Shown here one piece after another: positions 44,380 through 55,752 of a stretch of DNA of 64,000 bases. A model generated the notes under the pieces. It was not told where the DNA came from, searched no databases, and saw nothing but the letters and a program-made list of their open reading frames with translations. How positions within the stretch are numbered: position 1 is the first letter of the stretch; each line of letters opens with the position of its first letter. The translations under genes were made by a program, and so were the position numbers. Source of the stretch: Agrobacterium cucumeris (GTDB lineage Bacteria; Pseudomonadota; Alphaproteobacteria; Rhizobiales; Rhizobiaceae); contig NZ_CP080388.1 of the NCBI RefSeq assembly GCF_030036535.1, forward strand, positions 1,426,001 through 1,490,000, written 5' to 3'.

Positions 44380-45567
44380 ATGGCAGACTTTCAAGAGGCG
44401 CTGAAGCGGTTTCAGCCGATCGCGGTTTCATCGATCGCTGAAGACGAGCTCAGGTTGCGGCTACGCGGCCTTCAGGCGCGGATGATCCAGGACAATGTCA
44501 AGGCGGTCTGGCTCGATGCATCATCGTCGCTGACCTATTATACCGGCCTGTCGCTTGGCCTTTCCGAGCGAATTCATGGCGCTCTGGTGCCGGCCGAGGG
44601 CGCGCCGATCTATATCAGCCCGACATTCGAAGAGCCGAAACTCCAGACCCTCATTCGCATCAAGGGCGAAGTCGCCGTCTGGGAAGAGGATGAAAATCCC
44701 TTTGACGTGATGGCAGGACGCGTTGCGGCGCTTTCCTGTGCCGGTCATCTTGTCGCCATCGATCCCGCTACACCATTTGTTTTCGCATCAGCCCTGATGC
44801 AGCGCCTGGAAGGGCGGATCATTTCCGCCCAGCCGATGATCGTCGCCCAGCGACAGGTCAAGTCCGCGGCTGAAATCGCCCTTATCCAGACGGCGATGGA
44901 TGCAAGTTACGGCGTGCAGAAGGCCGTATTCGAAGGGCTTCGTCCCGGCATTTCCACCACCGAAGTGGCTGATTTCGTTAATGCCGCTCATATCGCCCTT
45001 GGCATGAAACCGCTTTTTGTGGCGGTGCAGTTCGGTGAGGCGACGGCCTATCCGCATGGCGTGCCCTATGCGCAGACATTGAACGAAGGCGATATGGTGC
45101 TGGTCGATCTCGGCGCCATTCTTCATGGCTACCGTTCCGACATCACCCGCACCTATGTCTTTGGCCAGCCGACCGAGCGGCAGCGTTTCCTCTGGAACGC
45201 TGAACGCGATGCGCAGGCTGCGGCCTTTGCCGCGGCCCACATTGGTGCCGCGTGTTCCGATGTCGACAAGGCCGCGCGCGACAGCCTGAAGGCGGTCGGT
45301 TTCGGCCCGGCTTATCAGGTCCCGGGTCTGCCGCATCGCACCGGCCACGGGCTTGGGCTGGATATTCACGAAGAACCCTATATCGTTGCAGGAAATGCAA
45401 CGGCGCTTGAGCCGGGAATGTGCTTTTCCATCGAGCCCATGCTGTGCGTTTATGGGGAATGCGGCGTCCGTCTTGAGGACATTGTTTATATGACGGAGGC
45501 GGGACCGCGCTGGTTCTGCCCGCCGGAAACGAACCTCGACCGGCTGTTTCAGCCGGTCGCCGGGTAA
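44380..45567 (+). CDS. M24 family aminopeptidase/Xaa-Pro dipeptidase
   Basis: The 395-residue protein starts at the ATG at 44380 after GGGGAGAG; the 18 open codons before it are ignored. An N-terminal creatinase-like domain (about 1-160) is followed by the pita-bread metallopeptidase domain. The five metal ligands are visible: Asp in VLVDLGAI, Asp in YRSDITRTYVFG, His in HRTGHGLGLDIHEE, Glu in EPGMCFSIEP and Glu in VRLEDIVY. These enzymes cleave dipeptides or Xaa-Pro bonds. It precedes a peptide-type ABC transporter in the same direction, suggesting joint peptide use. Confidence 0.92.
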   Translation: MADFQEALKRFQPIAVSSIAEDELRLRLRGLQARMIQDNVKAVWLDASSSLTYYTGLSLGLSERIHGALVPAEGAPIYISPTFEEPKLQTLIRIKGEVAVWEEDENPFDVMAGRVAALSCAGHLVAIDPATPFVFASALMQRLEGRIISAQPMIVAQRQVKSAAEIALIQTAMDASYGVQKAVFEGLRPGISTTEVADFVNAAHIALGMKPLFVAVQFGEATAYPHGVPYAQTLNEGDMVLVDLGAILHGYRSDITRTYVFGQPTERQRFLWNAERDAQAAAFAAAHIGAACSDVDKAARDSLKAVGFGPAYQVPGLPHRTGHGLGLDIHEEPYIVAGNATALEPGMCFSIEPMLCVYGECGVRLEDIVYMTEAGPRWFCPPETNLDRLFQPVAG

Positions 45568-45592
45568 TTGGTCGGGAGGCAAAGGACCGAAT

Positions 45593-45615
45593 AGCGGCAC
45601 GTGTTGCGTGCCGCT
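45593..45615. other. Hairpin between the peptidase gene and the transporter genes
   Basis: AGCGGCACG and CGTGCCGCT form nine perfect pairs around a five-base loop, 25 bases after the peptidase stop. It lacks a T-run and may slow transcription or protect the transcript end. Confidence 0.5.
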
Positions 45616-45684
45616 GCTGACCAGAAGAGGTAGGCCCCCAAACGGGGCCGCAGGAACTCAGAAAAAGAGGGAAAGGACCACCAG

Positions 45685-47289
45685 ATGAAAACGCTGACCC
45701 GCAGTTTGCTTATCGCCTCTGCGATTGCGATCACTTCCGCCATGCCTGCCATGGCGAAGACCTTCGTTTATTGCTCCGAGGCATCGCCGGAAGGCTTCGA
45801 TCCGTCGCCTTACACGGCTGGCGGCACCTTCGATGCCTCCGCGCACCCGGTCTACAACCGTCTGGCCGAGTTCAAGAAGGGCACGACCGAAGTCGAGCCG
45901 GGCCTTGCGGAAAAATGGGATGTTTCGAGCGATGGCCTCGAATACACGTTCCACCTGCGCAAGGGCGTAAAGTGGCACTCCAACGAGAAGTTCACGCCGA
46001 GCCGCGATTTCAACGCCGATGACGTGATCTTCAGCTACAACCGCCAGGGTGACGCGAAGAACCCGTGGAACCAGTATATCGCAGGTATCACCTACGAATA
46101 TTACAACTCCATGGAAATGCCGTCGCTGATCAAGGAAATCGTCAAGGTTGACGATTACACCGTCAAGTTCGTGCTGACGCGCCCTGAAGCACCGTTCCTC
46201 GCCAACATCGCCATGCCTTTCGCTTCGATCGTATCGAAGGAATATGCCGATACGCTTGACAAGGCCGGCACCAAGGAAGACTTCAACAACCTGCCGATCG
46301 GCACCGGTCCGTTCAAGTTCGTCGCCTATCAGAAGGACGCGGTCATCCGCTACCAGAAGAACGCCGACTACTGGGGTGACGCGCCGAAGATCGACGATCT
46401 GATCTTCGCGATCACGCCTGACGCCGCCGTGCGCCTGCAGAAGCTGAAGGCTGGCGAATGCCACCTGATGCCCTATCCGGCTCCGGCCGATCTGGACACC
46501 ATCCGCGCCGACAAGAACCTCAAGCTCGATGAGCAGCCCGGTCTGAACGTCGCTTACTTCGCCTACAACACCACCGTTGCACCTTTCGACAAGCCGGAAG
46601 TCCGCAAGGCGCTGAACATGGCGATGAACAAGCAGGCAATCATCGATGCCGTGTTCCAGGGCGCTGGCCAGGTTGCCAAGAACCCGATCCCGCCGACAAT
46701 GTGGTCTTACAACGACAGCATCAAGGACGATCCGTACGATCCGGAAGCCGCCAAGAAGGCTCTTGAAGCCGCTGGCGTCAAGGATCTGACGATGAAGATC
46801 TGGGCGATGCCGGTTCAGCGTCCTTACATGCCGAACGCACGCCGCACGGCCGAGCTGATCCAGTCGGATTTTGCGAAGGTTGGCGTCAAGGCCGAGATCG
46901 TCTCCTTCGAGTGGGGTGAATATCTCAAGAAGTCGACAGAAGTGAACCGCGACGGTGCCGTCATCCTCGGCTGGACCGGCGATAACGGTGACCCTGACAA
47001 CTTCATGGGCGTTCTGCTCTCCTGCGCCGCAACCGGCGAAGGTGGTGCAAACCGCGCGCAGTGGTGCAACAAGGAGTTCTCCGATCTGCTTTCCAAGGCA
47101 AAGCAGACCACTGACGTTGCCGAGCGCACCAAGCTTTATGAGCAGGCGCAGGTGATCTTCAAGGAACAGGCTCCGTGGGCGACACTTGCGCACTCCACGC
47201 AGTTCGTTCCGATGTCCGCCAAGGTTTCCGGCTTCACCATGAGCCCGCTTGGCGACTTCACCTTCGAATCCGTCGATATCGCGGAGTAA
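45685..47289 (+). CDS. Peptide/oligopeptide ABC transporter substrate-binding protein
   Basis: The 534-residue protein is a family 5 (DppA/OppA-like) binding protein. A signal peptide [20 protein letters not shown] is followed by a cleavage site near PAMA-K (residue 24). Typical segments are [17 protein letters not shown] near 30-46, [15 protein letters not shown] and the [14 protein letters not shown] region. It captures peptides in the periplasm. It has GAGGGAAAGGA upstream of its start and is followed by a strong hairpin, then permease genes. The substrate could be dipeptides or heme-like ligands. Confidence 0.95.
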   Translation: MKTLTRSLLIASAIAITSAMPAMAKTFVYCSEASPEGFDPSPYTAGGTFDASAHPVYNRLAEFKKGTTEVEPGLAEKWDVSSDGLEYTFHLRKGVKWHSNEKFTPSRDFNADDVIFSYNRQGDAKNPWNQYIAGITYEYYNSMEMPSLIKEIVKVDDYTVKFVLTRPEAPFLANIAMPFASIVSKEYADTLDKAGTKEDFNNLPIGTGPFKFVAYQKDAVIRYQKNADYWGDAPKIDDLIFAITPDAAVRLQKLKAGECHLMPYPAPADLDTIRADKNLKLDEQPGLNVAYFAYNTTVAPFDKPEVRKALNMAMNKQAIIDAVFQGAGQVAKNPIPPTMWSYNDSIKDDPYDPEAAKKALEAAGVKDLTMKIWAMPVQRPYMPNARRTAELIQSDFAKVGVKAEIVSFEWGEYLKKSTEVNRDGAVILGWTGDNGDPDNFMGVLLSCAATGEGGANRAQWCNKEFSDLLSKAKQTTDVAERTKLYEQAQVIFKEQAPWATLAHSTQFVPMSAKVSGFTMSPLGDFTFESVDIAE

Positions 47290-47302
47290 TCCCAAACAAC
47301 AG

Positions 47303-47339
47303 GACGCGCGGAAGAACCATGTTCTTCCGCGCGTCTTTT
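47303..47339 (+). other. Strong hairpin inside the peptide-transporter operon
   Basis: GACGCGCGGAAGAAC (47303-47317) pairs perfectly with GTTCTTCCGCGCGTC (47321-47335) around CAT, followed by TTTT. Fifteen pairs make a very stable hairpin between the binding-protein and permease genes. It may act as a partial terminator or protect the upstream mRNA, giving more binding protein than permease. Confidence 0.85.
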
Positions 47340-47351
47340 CAGGAAAAAACC

Positions 47352-48359
47352 ATGATCCGGTTCATTCTCGGCAAACTTCTCTATCTCGTTCCGACCTTCC
47401 TCGGGATCACCATCGTCGCCTTCGCCTTCGTGCGCGTTCTGCCGGGCGATCCCGTGCTGCTAATGGCTGGCGAACGGGGCATATCGCCTGAGCGGCATGC
47501 ACAGCTCGCCGAACAGCTCGGCTTTTCCCAGCCCATCTGGCAGCAATATCTGCATTTCCTCGGACGGCTGCTTCAGGGCGATCTCGGCAATTCGCTGGTC
47601 ACCAAGAAGCCTGTTCTGACCGAGTTCCTGTCGCTCTTCCCCGCGACGGTCGAGCTTGGCCTCGTTGCCATCATCATCGCCACCCTGATCGGCGTGCCGG
47701 TCGGCGTCATCGCCGCCATTCGCCGTGGCTCGTGGTTCGATCAGATTTCCATGACGACCGCGCTGGTGGGCTTCTCCATGCCGATCTTCTGGTGGGGTCT
47801 GCTGCTGATCATCATGTTCTCCGGCATCCTGCAATGGACGCCGGTGTCGGGCCGCATCTCGCTGATGTATTTCTTCCCCTCCGTCACTGGTTTCATGCTG
47901 ATCGACAGCCTGATTTCGGGGCAGAAGGGCGCTTTCGCCTCGGCCCTGTCGCATCTCATCCTGCCCTCGGTGGTGCTTGCCACCATTCCGCTGGCGGTGA
48001 TTGCGCGCCAGACACGCTCGGCCATGCTGGAAGTGCTGGGTGAGGATTATGTCCGCACCGCCCGTGCAAAAGGCATGTCGGCCTCCCGCGTCGTCGGCGT
48101 GCATGCGCTGCGCAACGCCATGATCCCGGTCATCACCACCATCGGCCTGCAGATTGGCGTGCTGATGGCGGGTGCCATCCTGACCGAAACCATCTTTTCC
48201 TGGCCGGGCATCGGCAAGTGGATGATCGATTCCATCTCGCGCCGCGACTATCCGGTCGTGCAGAGCGGCCTGCTGCTGATTGCGGGTCTGGTAATGGTCG
48301 TCAACCTGCTTGTCGATTTGACCTATGGCCTCATCAATCCGAGGATCCGTCACAAATGA
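47352..48359 (+). CDS. Peptide ABC transporter permease DppB-like
   Basis: The 335-residue permease starts MIRFILGKLLYLVPTFLGIT; the 59 open codons upstream overlap the binding-protein gene and are not used. RVLPGDPVLLMAGERG and QLGFSQPIWQQYLHFLGRLL belong to the DppB/OppB periplasmic loop, and VRTARAKGMSASRVVGVHAL is the EAA-like cytoplasmic loop that contacts the ATPase. Six membrane segments are expected. The stop overlaps the DppC-like start (ATGA). Confidence 0.95.
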   Translation: MIRFILGKLLYLVPTFLGITIVAFAFVRVLPGDPVLLMAGERGISPERHAQLAEQLGFSQPIWQQYLHFLGRLLQGDLGNSLVTKKPVLTEFLSLFPATVELGLVAIIIATLIGVPVGVIAAIRRGSWFDQISMTTALVGFSMPIFWWGLLLIIMFSGILQWTPVSGRISLMYFFPSVTGFMLIDSLISGQKGAFASALSHLILPSVVLATIPLAVIARQTRSAMLEVLGEDYVRTARAKGMSASRVVGVHALRNAMIPVITTIGLQIGVLMAGAILTETIFSWPGIGKWMIDSISRRDYPVVQSGLLLIAGLVMVVNLLVDLTYGLINPRIRHK

Positions 48360-49270
48360 GCGATGTGACCACCACCCCCGGCGTCCGTCTTTCGGACGCC
48401 GCCATCCGCCGCCGGATGATCGCCGATTTCTGGTTCTACTTCCGTCAGAACCGTGGCGCCGTCATCGGCCTTGCCGTCTTTACTCTTCTGGTGCTGGTGG
48501 CGGTTTTCGCACCGCTGATCGCGCCGCATGACCCGACGCAGCAATATCGCGATGCGCTGCTTGTCCCGCCGGTCTGGCAGGAAGGCGGCCGCGCCGGCTT
48601 CTTCTTCGGCACCGATGCGGTCGGTCGCGACATGCTGTCCCGATTGATCTATGGCGCGCAATATTCGCTGTTCATCGGCGTCGTCGTCGTTTCCATCGCC
48701 CTTGTCGGCGGCATCGTCATCGGTCTCGTCGCCGGCTTTTTCGGCGGCTGGGTAGATACCGTCATCATGCGCGTGATGGACGTCATCCTGGCATTTCCGT
48801 CGCTGCTTCTGGCACTGGTGCTGGTTGCGATCCTCGGCCCGGGTCTTACCAATGCCATGATCGCCATCGCCATCGTCTATCAGCCGCATTTTGCCCGCCT
48901 GACGCGTGCCGCTGTCATGAGTGAGCTCAGGCGCGAATATGTCACGGCCGCCCGCGTGGCGGGTGCCGGCAATTTCCGGCTGATGTTCAAGACCATTCTG
49001 CCGAACTGCCTTGCCCCGCTGATCGTGCAGGCGACGCTCTCCTTCTCGTCCGCGGTTCTCGATGCAGCGGCCCTCGGCTTCCTCGGCATGGGCGCCCAGC
49101 CGCCCGCTTCCGAATGGGGCACGATGCTGGCCGAAGCGCGTGAATTCATTCTGCGCGCCTGGTGGGTTGTCACCCTTCCCGGTCTGACGATCCTGATTTC
49201 GGTACTCGCCATCAACCTGATGGGCGACGGTCTGCGCGATGCGCTCGATCCCAAACTGAAGCGGAGCTGA
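48356..49270 (+). CDS. Peptide ABC transporter permease DppC-like
   Basis: The 304-residue permease starts MSDVTTTPGVRLSDAAIRRR, then a membrane anchor VIGLAVFTLLVLVAVFAPLI, the FFGTDAVGRDMLSRLIYGAQ loop typical of DppC/OppC, and the EAA-like YVTAARVAGAGNFRLMFKTI loop. LGFLGMGAQPPASEWGTMLA is conserved in this subunit. It pairs with the DppB-like permease. Confidence 0.95.
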   Translation: MSDVTTTPGVRLSDAAIRRRMIADFWFYFRQNRGAVIGLAVFTLLVLVAVFAPLIAPHDPTQQYRDALLVPPVWQEGGRAGFFFGTDAVGRDMLSRLIYGAQYSLFIGVVVVSIALVGGIVIGLVAGFFGGWVDTVIMRVMDVILAFPSLLLALVLVAILGPGLTNAMIAIAIVYQPHFARLTRAAVMSELRREYVTAARVAGAGNFRLMFKTILPNCLAPLIVQATLSFSSAVLDAAALGFLGMGAQPPASEWGTMLAEAREFILRAWWVVTLPGLTILISVLAINLMGDGLRDALDPKLKRS

Positions 49271-49273
49271 GCG

Positions 49274-50109
49274 ATGAGCCTGCTGAAAATCAAGAACCTC
49301 ACCGTCAAATTCGCCACCGCCACCGGCGCCTTCATTGCCGTCAACGGCATCGACGTATCCGTCGACAAGCATGAAGTGCTGGCCATCGTCGGCGAATCCG
49401 GTTCCGGCAAGTCGGTATCAATGCTCGCCGTCATGGGGCTTCTGCCCGATACGGCAACGATTACCGCCGATGAGATGACCTTCGACGGCAAGAACCTGCT
49501 GACCATGTCGCCGCAGGAGCGCCGCAGGGTGATCGGCCGCGAGATCACCATGATCTTCCAGGAGCCGGTCGCCTCGCTCAATCCGTCCTTTACGGTCGGG
49601 TTCCAGATCGAAGAAGTGCTGCGCCTCAATCTCGGCATGGGCCGCTCCGCCGCCCGCGCCCGGGCGCTGGAACTGTTCCGCGCTGTCGGTATTCCCGAGC
49701 CGGAAACCAAGCTCAACGCCTATCCGCACCAGATGTCCGGCGGCCAGTGCCAGCGCGTGATGATCGCCATCGCGATCGCCTCCAAACCGCGCCTCTTGAT
49801 CGCCGACGAGCCGACCACCGCGCTTGACGTGACGATCCAGAAGCAGATTCTCGATCTCTTGATGAACCTGCAGGCGGAGTACGGCATGGCGCTGATCCTC
49901 ATCACCCATGATATGGGCGTGGTGGCGGAAACCGCAGACCGCGTTGTGGTGCAATATAAGGGCCGCAAGATGGAGGAGGCGGATGTCTTGAGCCTCTTCG
50001 AGGCCCCGCAGCATCCCTATACCAAGGCATTGCTTTCGGCCCTGCCCGAAAACGCCACCGGCGACCGCCTGCCCACGGTTTCCGATTTCTTCGGCAAGGA
50101 GGGCGTTCA

Positions 50110-50113
<4 letters not shown>
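49274..50113 (+). CDS. Peptide ABC transporter ATPase DppD-like
   Basis: The 279-residue ATPase has Walker [13 protein letters not shown], the Q-loop [15 protein letters not shown], signature [12 protein letters not shown], Walker [14 protein letters not shown] and the D-loop/H-loop [10 protein letters not shown]. The C-terminal extension contains [12 protein letters not shown], characteristic of the Opp/Dpp type. It overlaps the DppF-like gene by four bases, showing coupled synthesis of the two ATPases. Confidence 0.95.
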
Positions 50114-50955
<842 letters not shown>

Positions 50956-50976
50956 GCAAAGAAACATCAAGTTAGA

Positions 50977-51008
50977 AAACAGGCCGGGTTTCCGGCCTGT
51001 TTGTTTTT
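50977..51008 (+). terminator. Terminator after the peptide transporter operon
   Basis: AAACAGGCCGG (50977-50987) pairs with CCGGCCTGTTT (50992-51002) around GTTT, followed by GTTTTTC. It also lies at the end of the convergent gene, so it may work in both directions. Confidence 0.9.
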
Positions 51009-52477
51009 CAGGACTTTAAAAACATACCGATAGCGGCAAGTGCGCCTTGCTGGCGGATGTCGCGATAAGCGGCTTTCAGTGTCGACACGAAGTTTTCGTT
51101 GGCTGGCAGGTCATCGCCGAATGTGCGCCTGAAGGTGAGGAACCGGTCCACGACAGCATCCGGCGCCATTGCCAGCTGGTCCGGCGCATCCCATTCCTTG
51201 AAAGCAGGGTCGAGAATGGTGATCGGCTGATCCTTCTCATCCCGGTCTGCGCAGGATCTGATCCACAAAGCGACGGCAAAAATAACGGCGCGACTGGCGG
51301 CCTTTTCTTCCAGCAATTCGCGCAGGGGGCCAAGAATACGTAGCGGCACCTTCTGCGAGGCATCGGAGGCGATCTGCATGGTCTTGTGTTGCAGGGAGGG
51401 GTTGGCAAAACGCTCCCTGAGGCCGGCTGCAAATTCTGCGCCATCGACCGCCGGGTCCAACGTCCGGGCAACTTCGCGCCAATAGGCGTCGATGAAATCG
51501 CGCACGGTTTTTTCACCCCATGCATCGGCAACCGTTTTGAGGCCGGTGATCTGGCCTATGGCGGCGATGGCGCTGTGCGAGCCGTTCAGCATTCGGAGCT
51601 TCATATGTTCATATGGCTCGACGTTGCTGACGAACTCCACGCCTGATCTTTCGAGCGCCGGTCTCCCATGCGGAAAACGATCTTCGATGACGAAGCGGAA
51701 ATAGGGCTCGGCCACCACCGGCCAGGCGTCGCGCACCCCAAGTGCTGTCGATATTGCGTCCCGATCCGCGTCGGTGGTGGCGGGAACGATGCGGTCCACC
51801 ATGGAGCAGGGGCAGGCGATATTGGCTTCGATGAAGGAGGCCAGTTCCGCATCGGCCAGTTTCGCAAATTCCAGCAAGAGCTTTTGCAACACATGCCCGT
51901 TGGCGGGCAGGTTGTCGCAGGAAAGCAGCGTCAGCGGCAGCGAGGCTTCTTTGCGTCTGCGTCGTGTAGCGGCGAGAATGAAACCGAAGATGGAGCGTGG
52001 TCGGTCCGGGTTTTCAAGGTCGTGGAGAATATCGGGATGGTCACGCAGCAGGCTGCGGGAAGCGAGATTGGTGAGATAACCCTTCTCCGTCACGGTCAGG
52101 GTGACGATGAGCACGCGCGGATCGGATAGCCGCTCCACCAGCTTCTCAGGATCTTCCGGCGCAACGATGGTTTCCATGATGGAGCCGATGATGCGCAGGT
52201 GCTCGCTCTTTCCGTCGCGCAGGCAGAATGTGTAGAGATTGTCCTGCGGTTCGATGGCATCGCGTGTGTCCGGGCTGCGCAGCGATGCGGCGACGATGCC
52301 CCATTGCGTCTCACCGCGATTGAGGCAGTCATCAATGAAAACCGCCTGGTGCGCCCGGTGAAACGCACCGACCCCGAGATGCACGATGCCGGGTGTGACC
52401 GTCTGGCGATCATAGGCGGGTGTTGCCGCGGATTGCGGTAGGCGGGGAAGGGCGGCAGTGGAAAGCCTATTCGTCAT
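51008..52477 (-). CDS. Mannitol dehydrogenase family protein (fructuronate reductase/mannonate oxidoreductase-like)
   Basis: The 489-residue protein starts at ATG 52477, overlapping the stop of a short leader frame. VHLGVGAFHRAHQAVFIDD is the N-terminal cofactor motif; the AVFIDDCLNRGETQWGI segment follows. RMLNGSHSAIAAIGQITG near 300 contains residues of the active site, and VPLRILGPLRELLEE lies late. The polyol-specific long-chain family covers mannitol, arabinitol and mannonate (UxuB) enzymes. A GntR/FCD regulator and a mandelate-racemase-family gene nearby suggest a sugar-acid substrate; the exact one is open. Confidence 0.88.
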   Translation of the reverse strand: MTNRLSTAALPRLPQSAATPAYDRQTVTPGIVHLGVGAFHRAHQAVFIDDCLNRGETQWGIVAASLRSPDTRDAIEPQDNLYTFCLRDGKSEHLRIIGSIMETIVAPEDPEKLVERLSDPRVLIVTLTVTEKGYLTNLASRSLLRDHPDILHDLENPDRPRSIFGFILAATRRRRKEASLPLTLLSCDNLPANGHVLQKLLLEFAKLADAELASFIEANIACPCSMVDRIVPATTDADRDAISTALGVRDAWPVVAEPYFRFVIEDRFPHGRPALERSGVEFVSNVEPYEHMKLRMLNGSHSAIAAIGQITGLKTVADAWGEKTVRDFIDAYWREVARTLDPAVDGAEFAAGLRERFANPSLQHKTMQIASDASQKVPLRILGPLRELLEEKAASRAVIFAVALWIRSCADRDEKDQPITILDPAFKEWDAPDQLAMAPDAVVDRFLTFRRTFGDDLPANENFVSTLKAAYRDIRQQGALAAIGMFLKS

Positions 52478-52539
52478 CAATGCGAAATCCCCATGCGGAG
52501 CAAGATGGTAATGGCGGCATCCGGGTTTTCGCGCATCAT
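52477..52539 (-). CDS. 20-codon leader peptide coupled to the dehydrogenase gene
   Basis: The minus-strand frame MMRENPDAAITILLRMGISH has an excellent ribosome binding site (GGAGGA seven bases before ATG). It ends in TGATG, so its stop overlaps the start of the dehydrogenase gene by one base. This is the classic arrangement of translational coupling. It is not in the set of long reading frames and I know no family. It could set the translation of the enzyme or be the remnant of a longer gene. Confidence 0.55.
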   Translation of the reverse strand: MMRENPDAAITILLRMGISH

Positions 52540-52584
52540 GTCAGTTCCTCCACTTGTGCCTGAACAGGTCGTATTTTGAATGGA

Positions 52585-53259
52585 TCAGGCCCGAGCCTCT
52601 TTGAGCAGCCGGACCTGACGCAGCGTGTTCTGACGGCTGCGCTCGAGATGCCGCCACAGGGCATCGACGATCTGGGCCTTGCTGCCGGCGGCGATGGCGT
52701 CGGCGATATTCTGGTGCTCTTCCACCGAACGGGCGTAATCCCCGAGGATAGAGACGAAAACCGTGTGGGTCTGGTCGAGAATGCGTTCATGCGAGCCGGA
52801 GATGACCGGAATGCGGGCGGCTGAAACCAGTGTCGTGTGAAAGCTGCGGTCGTAGAAAAGCGCTTTCGACAATTCGTCGAGCGTCGGGCCCTTGGCGAAT
52901 TCGCGGTGTTGGGCAAGGCTTTCGAGAAGCTGCGCGTGCAGCGTCCCGTCCAGTTGTCCGGCATCGAAAGCCACTTCGACGGCGCCTTTTTCAAGCAGCA
53001 TTCTGGCGGCGTAGAGCTCTTCCACATCCTCCACCGTGAAATCGCGCACCACCATGCCGCGCCTTGAAGAGTTGACCACCAGCCCGTCGGCCTCGAGTTT
53101 CACGCAGGCTTCCTTGACCGGGGTGGGGCTGATGCCGAGATCGGCGGCAAGCTCGTTGGGCAGCAGCCGTTCGCCGCCGCGCAGTTTGCCACTAACGATG
53201 CGGGCGCGCAGCTCCCGGTGCGCCTGTTCGGCGAGCGTGACTTTGACGAGTGTGTTCAT
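52585..53259 (-). CDS. GntR family (FCD subfamily) transcriptional regulator
   Basis: The 224-residue protein starts MNTLVKVTLAEQAHRELRAR at 53259; 14 open codons upstream are ignored. The winged helix is RLLPNELAADLGISPTPVKE with LEADGLVVNSSRRGMVV following. The C-terminal FCD domain (about 90-215) includes YDRSFHTTLV and HQNIADAIAAG, with the His residues that bind a metal and a carboxylate ligand. It is divergent from the mandelate-racemase-type gene and lies upstream of the dehydrogenase, so it likely represses this sugar-acid module until a sugar acid is present. Confidence 0.9.
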   Translation of the reverse strand: MNTLVKVTLAEQAHRELRARIVSGKLRGGERLLPNELAADLGISPTPVKEACVKLEADGLVVNSSRRGMVVRDFTVEDVEELYAARMLLEKGAVEVAFDAGQLDGTLHAQLLESLAQHREFAKGPTLDELSKALFYDRSFHTTLVSAARIPVISGSHERILDQTHTVFVSILGDYARSVEEHQNIADAIAAGSKAQIVDALWRHLERSRQNTLRQVRLLKEARA

Positions 53260-53307
53260 GGCCGCATCATTGCCCAGCTTGGAAAGACAGGCAACAATCA
53301 AATATTA

Positions 53308-53329
53308 AAAATAAAAAATTTTTTATTTT
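53308..53329. promoter_or_regulatory. Perfect AT palindrome in the divergent spacer
   Basis: The left arm AAAATAAAAAA (53308-53318) and the right arm TTTTTTATTTT (53319-53329) form a perfect 22-base palindrome, in an otherwise GC-rich window. It lies 49 bases upstream of the regulator start and about 206 bases upstream of the divergent gene. It may be an operator, a bent promoter element or a bidirectional hairpin. Confidence 0.5.
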
Positions 53330-53529
53330 ACAAAATCCGTTTTTCCGTTAGCTCTATCTGCCATCGGAAGCCGGCTGCCGGAGGAGGGCGGTCCGGCAAT
53401 CCCCTGACGGTTCAGTTCCCGCAACCATCGGGTGCGGGGCATACGACTTCACCCGCCAGTCGGCGAAGGTCGCTCAGAAAAGGGACTTCCGCCTTTCCTC
53501 CCCAGAAGCGTTCAAGCATCGAGGAATGA

Positions 53530-54654
<1,125 letters not shown>

Positions 54655-54656
54655 AA

Positions 54657-54683
54657 AAGGCGGCGCAGAAACTGCGCCGCCTT
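54657..54683. terminator. Bidirectional terminator after the mandelate-racemase-type gene
   Basis: AAGGCGGCGCAG and CTGCGCCGCCTT pair over 12 bases around AAA. A-rich bases precede it and T-bearing bases follow. It lies between convergent genes (54654 and 54705), so it can end both transcripts. Confidence 0.85.
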
Positions 54684-54704
54684 GCTCATTTTCAGGACCA
54701 GCCG

Positions 54705-55727
54705 TTAGCGCCAGCCGAGAGCCGGCGCCACCTGCTTCAGGATCGTCTCGATCACATGGGCGTTGTAATCGACGCCCAGCTGGTTCGGTACGGTCAGGAG
54801 CAGCGTGTCGGCCTCGGCAATGGCTTCATCGGCCTTCAGCTGTTCGATCAGCGCTTCAGGCTCGGCGGCGTAGCTGCGCCCGAAGATCGCACGCGTCTTG
54901 TCGTCGATATAACCGATCTTGTCGTCGCCTTCATTGCCGTAACCGAAATAGGCCCGGTCACGGTCGCTGACGAGGGCGAAGATACTGCGGCTGACTGAGA
55001 CACGGGGCTCGCGGGCATGTCCGGCTTCCTTCCAGGCTTCCCGGAAGATACGGATCTGCTGCGCCTGCTGGACGTGGAAAGGTTCGCCCGTTTCATCCGT
55101 CTTCAGGGTGGAGCTTTGCAGGTTCATGCCAAGCTTTGCCGCCCACACCGCCGTCGCGTTGGAACTCGAACCCCACCAGATGCGCTCACGCAGCCCTTCG
55201 GAATGGGGTTCCAGGCGCAAAAGGCCGGGCGGGTTCGGGAACATCGGTCTCGGGTTTGGCTGCGCGAAACCTTCGCCCTTCAAAAGCTCCAGGAAGACTT
55301 CGGTATGTTGCCGCGCCATATCTTCCTCGGTCTCGCCCTCGGCCGGGCGGAAGCCGAAATAACGCCAGCCATCGATCACCTGTTCCGGCGAACCACGGCT
55401 GATGCCGAGTTGCAGGCGTCCACCGGCGATGAGGTCGGCCGAACCTCCATCCTCCGCCATGTAGAACGGGTTTTCATAACGCATGTCGATGACGCCGGTG
55501 CCGATCTCGATATTTTTCGTTCTGGCGCCGACGGCGGCCAGAAGCGGAAAAGGTGAGGCAAGCTGGCGGGCGAAATGGTGCACGCGAAAATAAGCGCCAT
55601 CGGCGCCGAGTTCTTCAGCGGCCACGGCAAGGTCTATCGATTGCAGCAGCGTGTCGGCCGCCGAGCGGGTCTGCGACTGGGGTGAGGGTGTCCAGTGGCC
55701 GAAGGATAAAAATCCGATCTTTTTCAT
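54705..55727 (-). CDS. LLM class flavin-dependent oxidoreductase
   Basis: The 340-residue protein is a bacterial luciferase-like monooxygenase family enzyme (TIM barrel using FMNH2 or F420). It starts MKKIGFLSFGHWTPSPQSQT. Typical segments are ELGADGAYFRVHHFARQLAS, IGTGVIDMRYENPFYMAED, LQLGISRGSPEQVIDGW and RIWWGSSSNATAVWAAKLG. Members oxidise diverse small molecules, so the substrate cannot be named. It lies between two terminator-like structures and is followed upstream by a LysR gene on the same strand. Confidence 0.88.
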   Translation of the reverse strand: MKKIGFLSFGHWTPSPQSQTRSAADTLLQSIDLAVAAEELGADGAYFRVHHFARQLASPFPLLAAVGARTKNIEIGTGVIDMRYENPFYMAEDGGSADLIAGGRLQLGISRGSPEQVIDGWRYFGFRPAEGETEEDMARQHTEVFLELLKGEGFAQPNPRPMFPNPPGLLRLEPHSEGLRERIWWGSSSNATAVWAAKLGMNLQSSTLKTDETGEPFHVQQAQQIRIFREAWKEAGHAREPRVSVSRSIFALVSDRDRAYFGYGNEGDDKIGYIDDKTRAIFGRSYAAEPEALIEQLKADEAIAEADTLLLTVPNQLGVDYNAHVIETILKQVAPALGWR

Positions 55728-55752
55728 GATGACCTTCCAGATGTCGGAGGAT

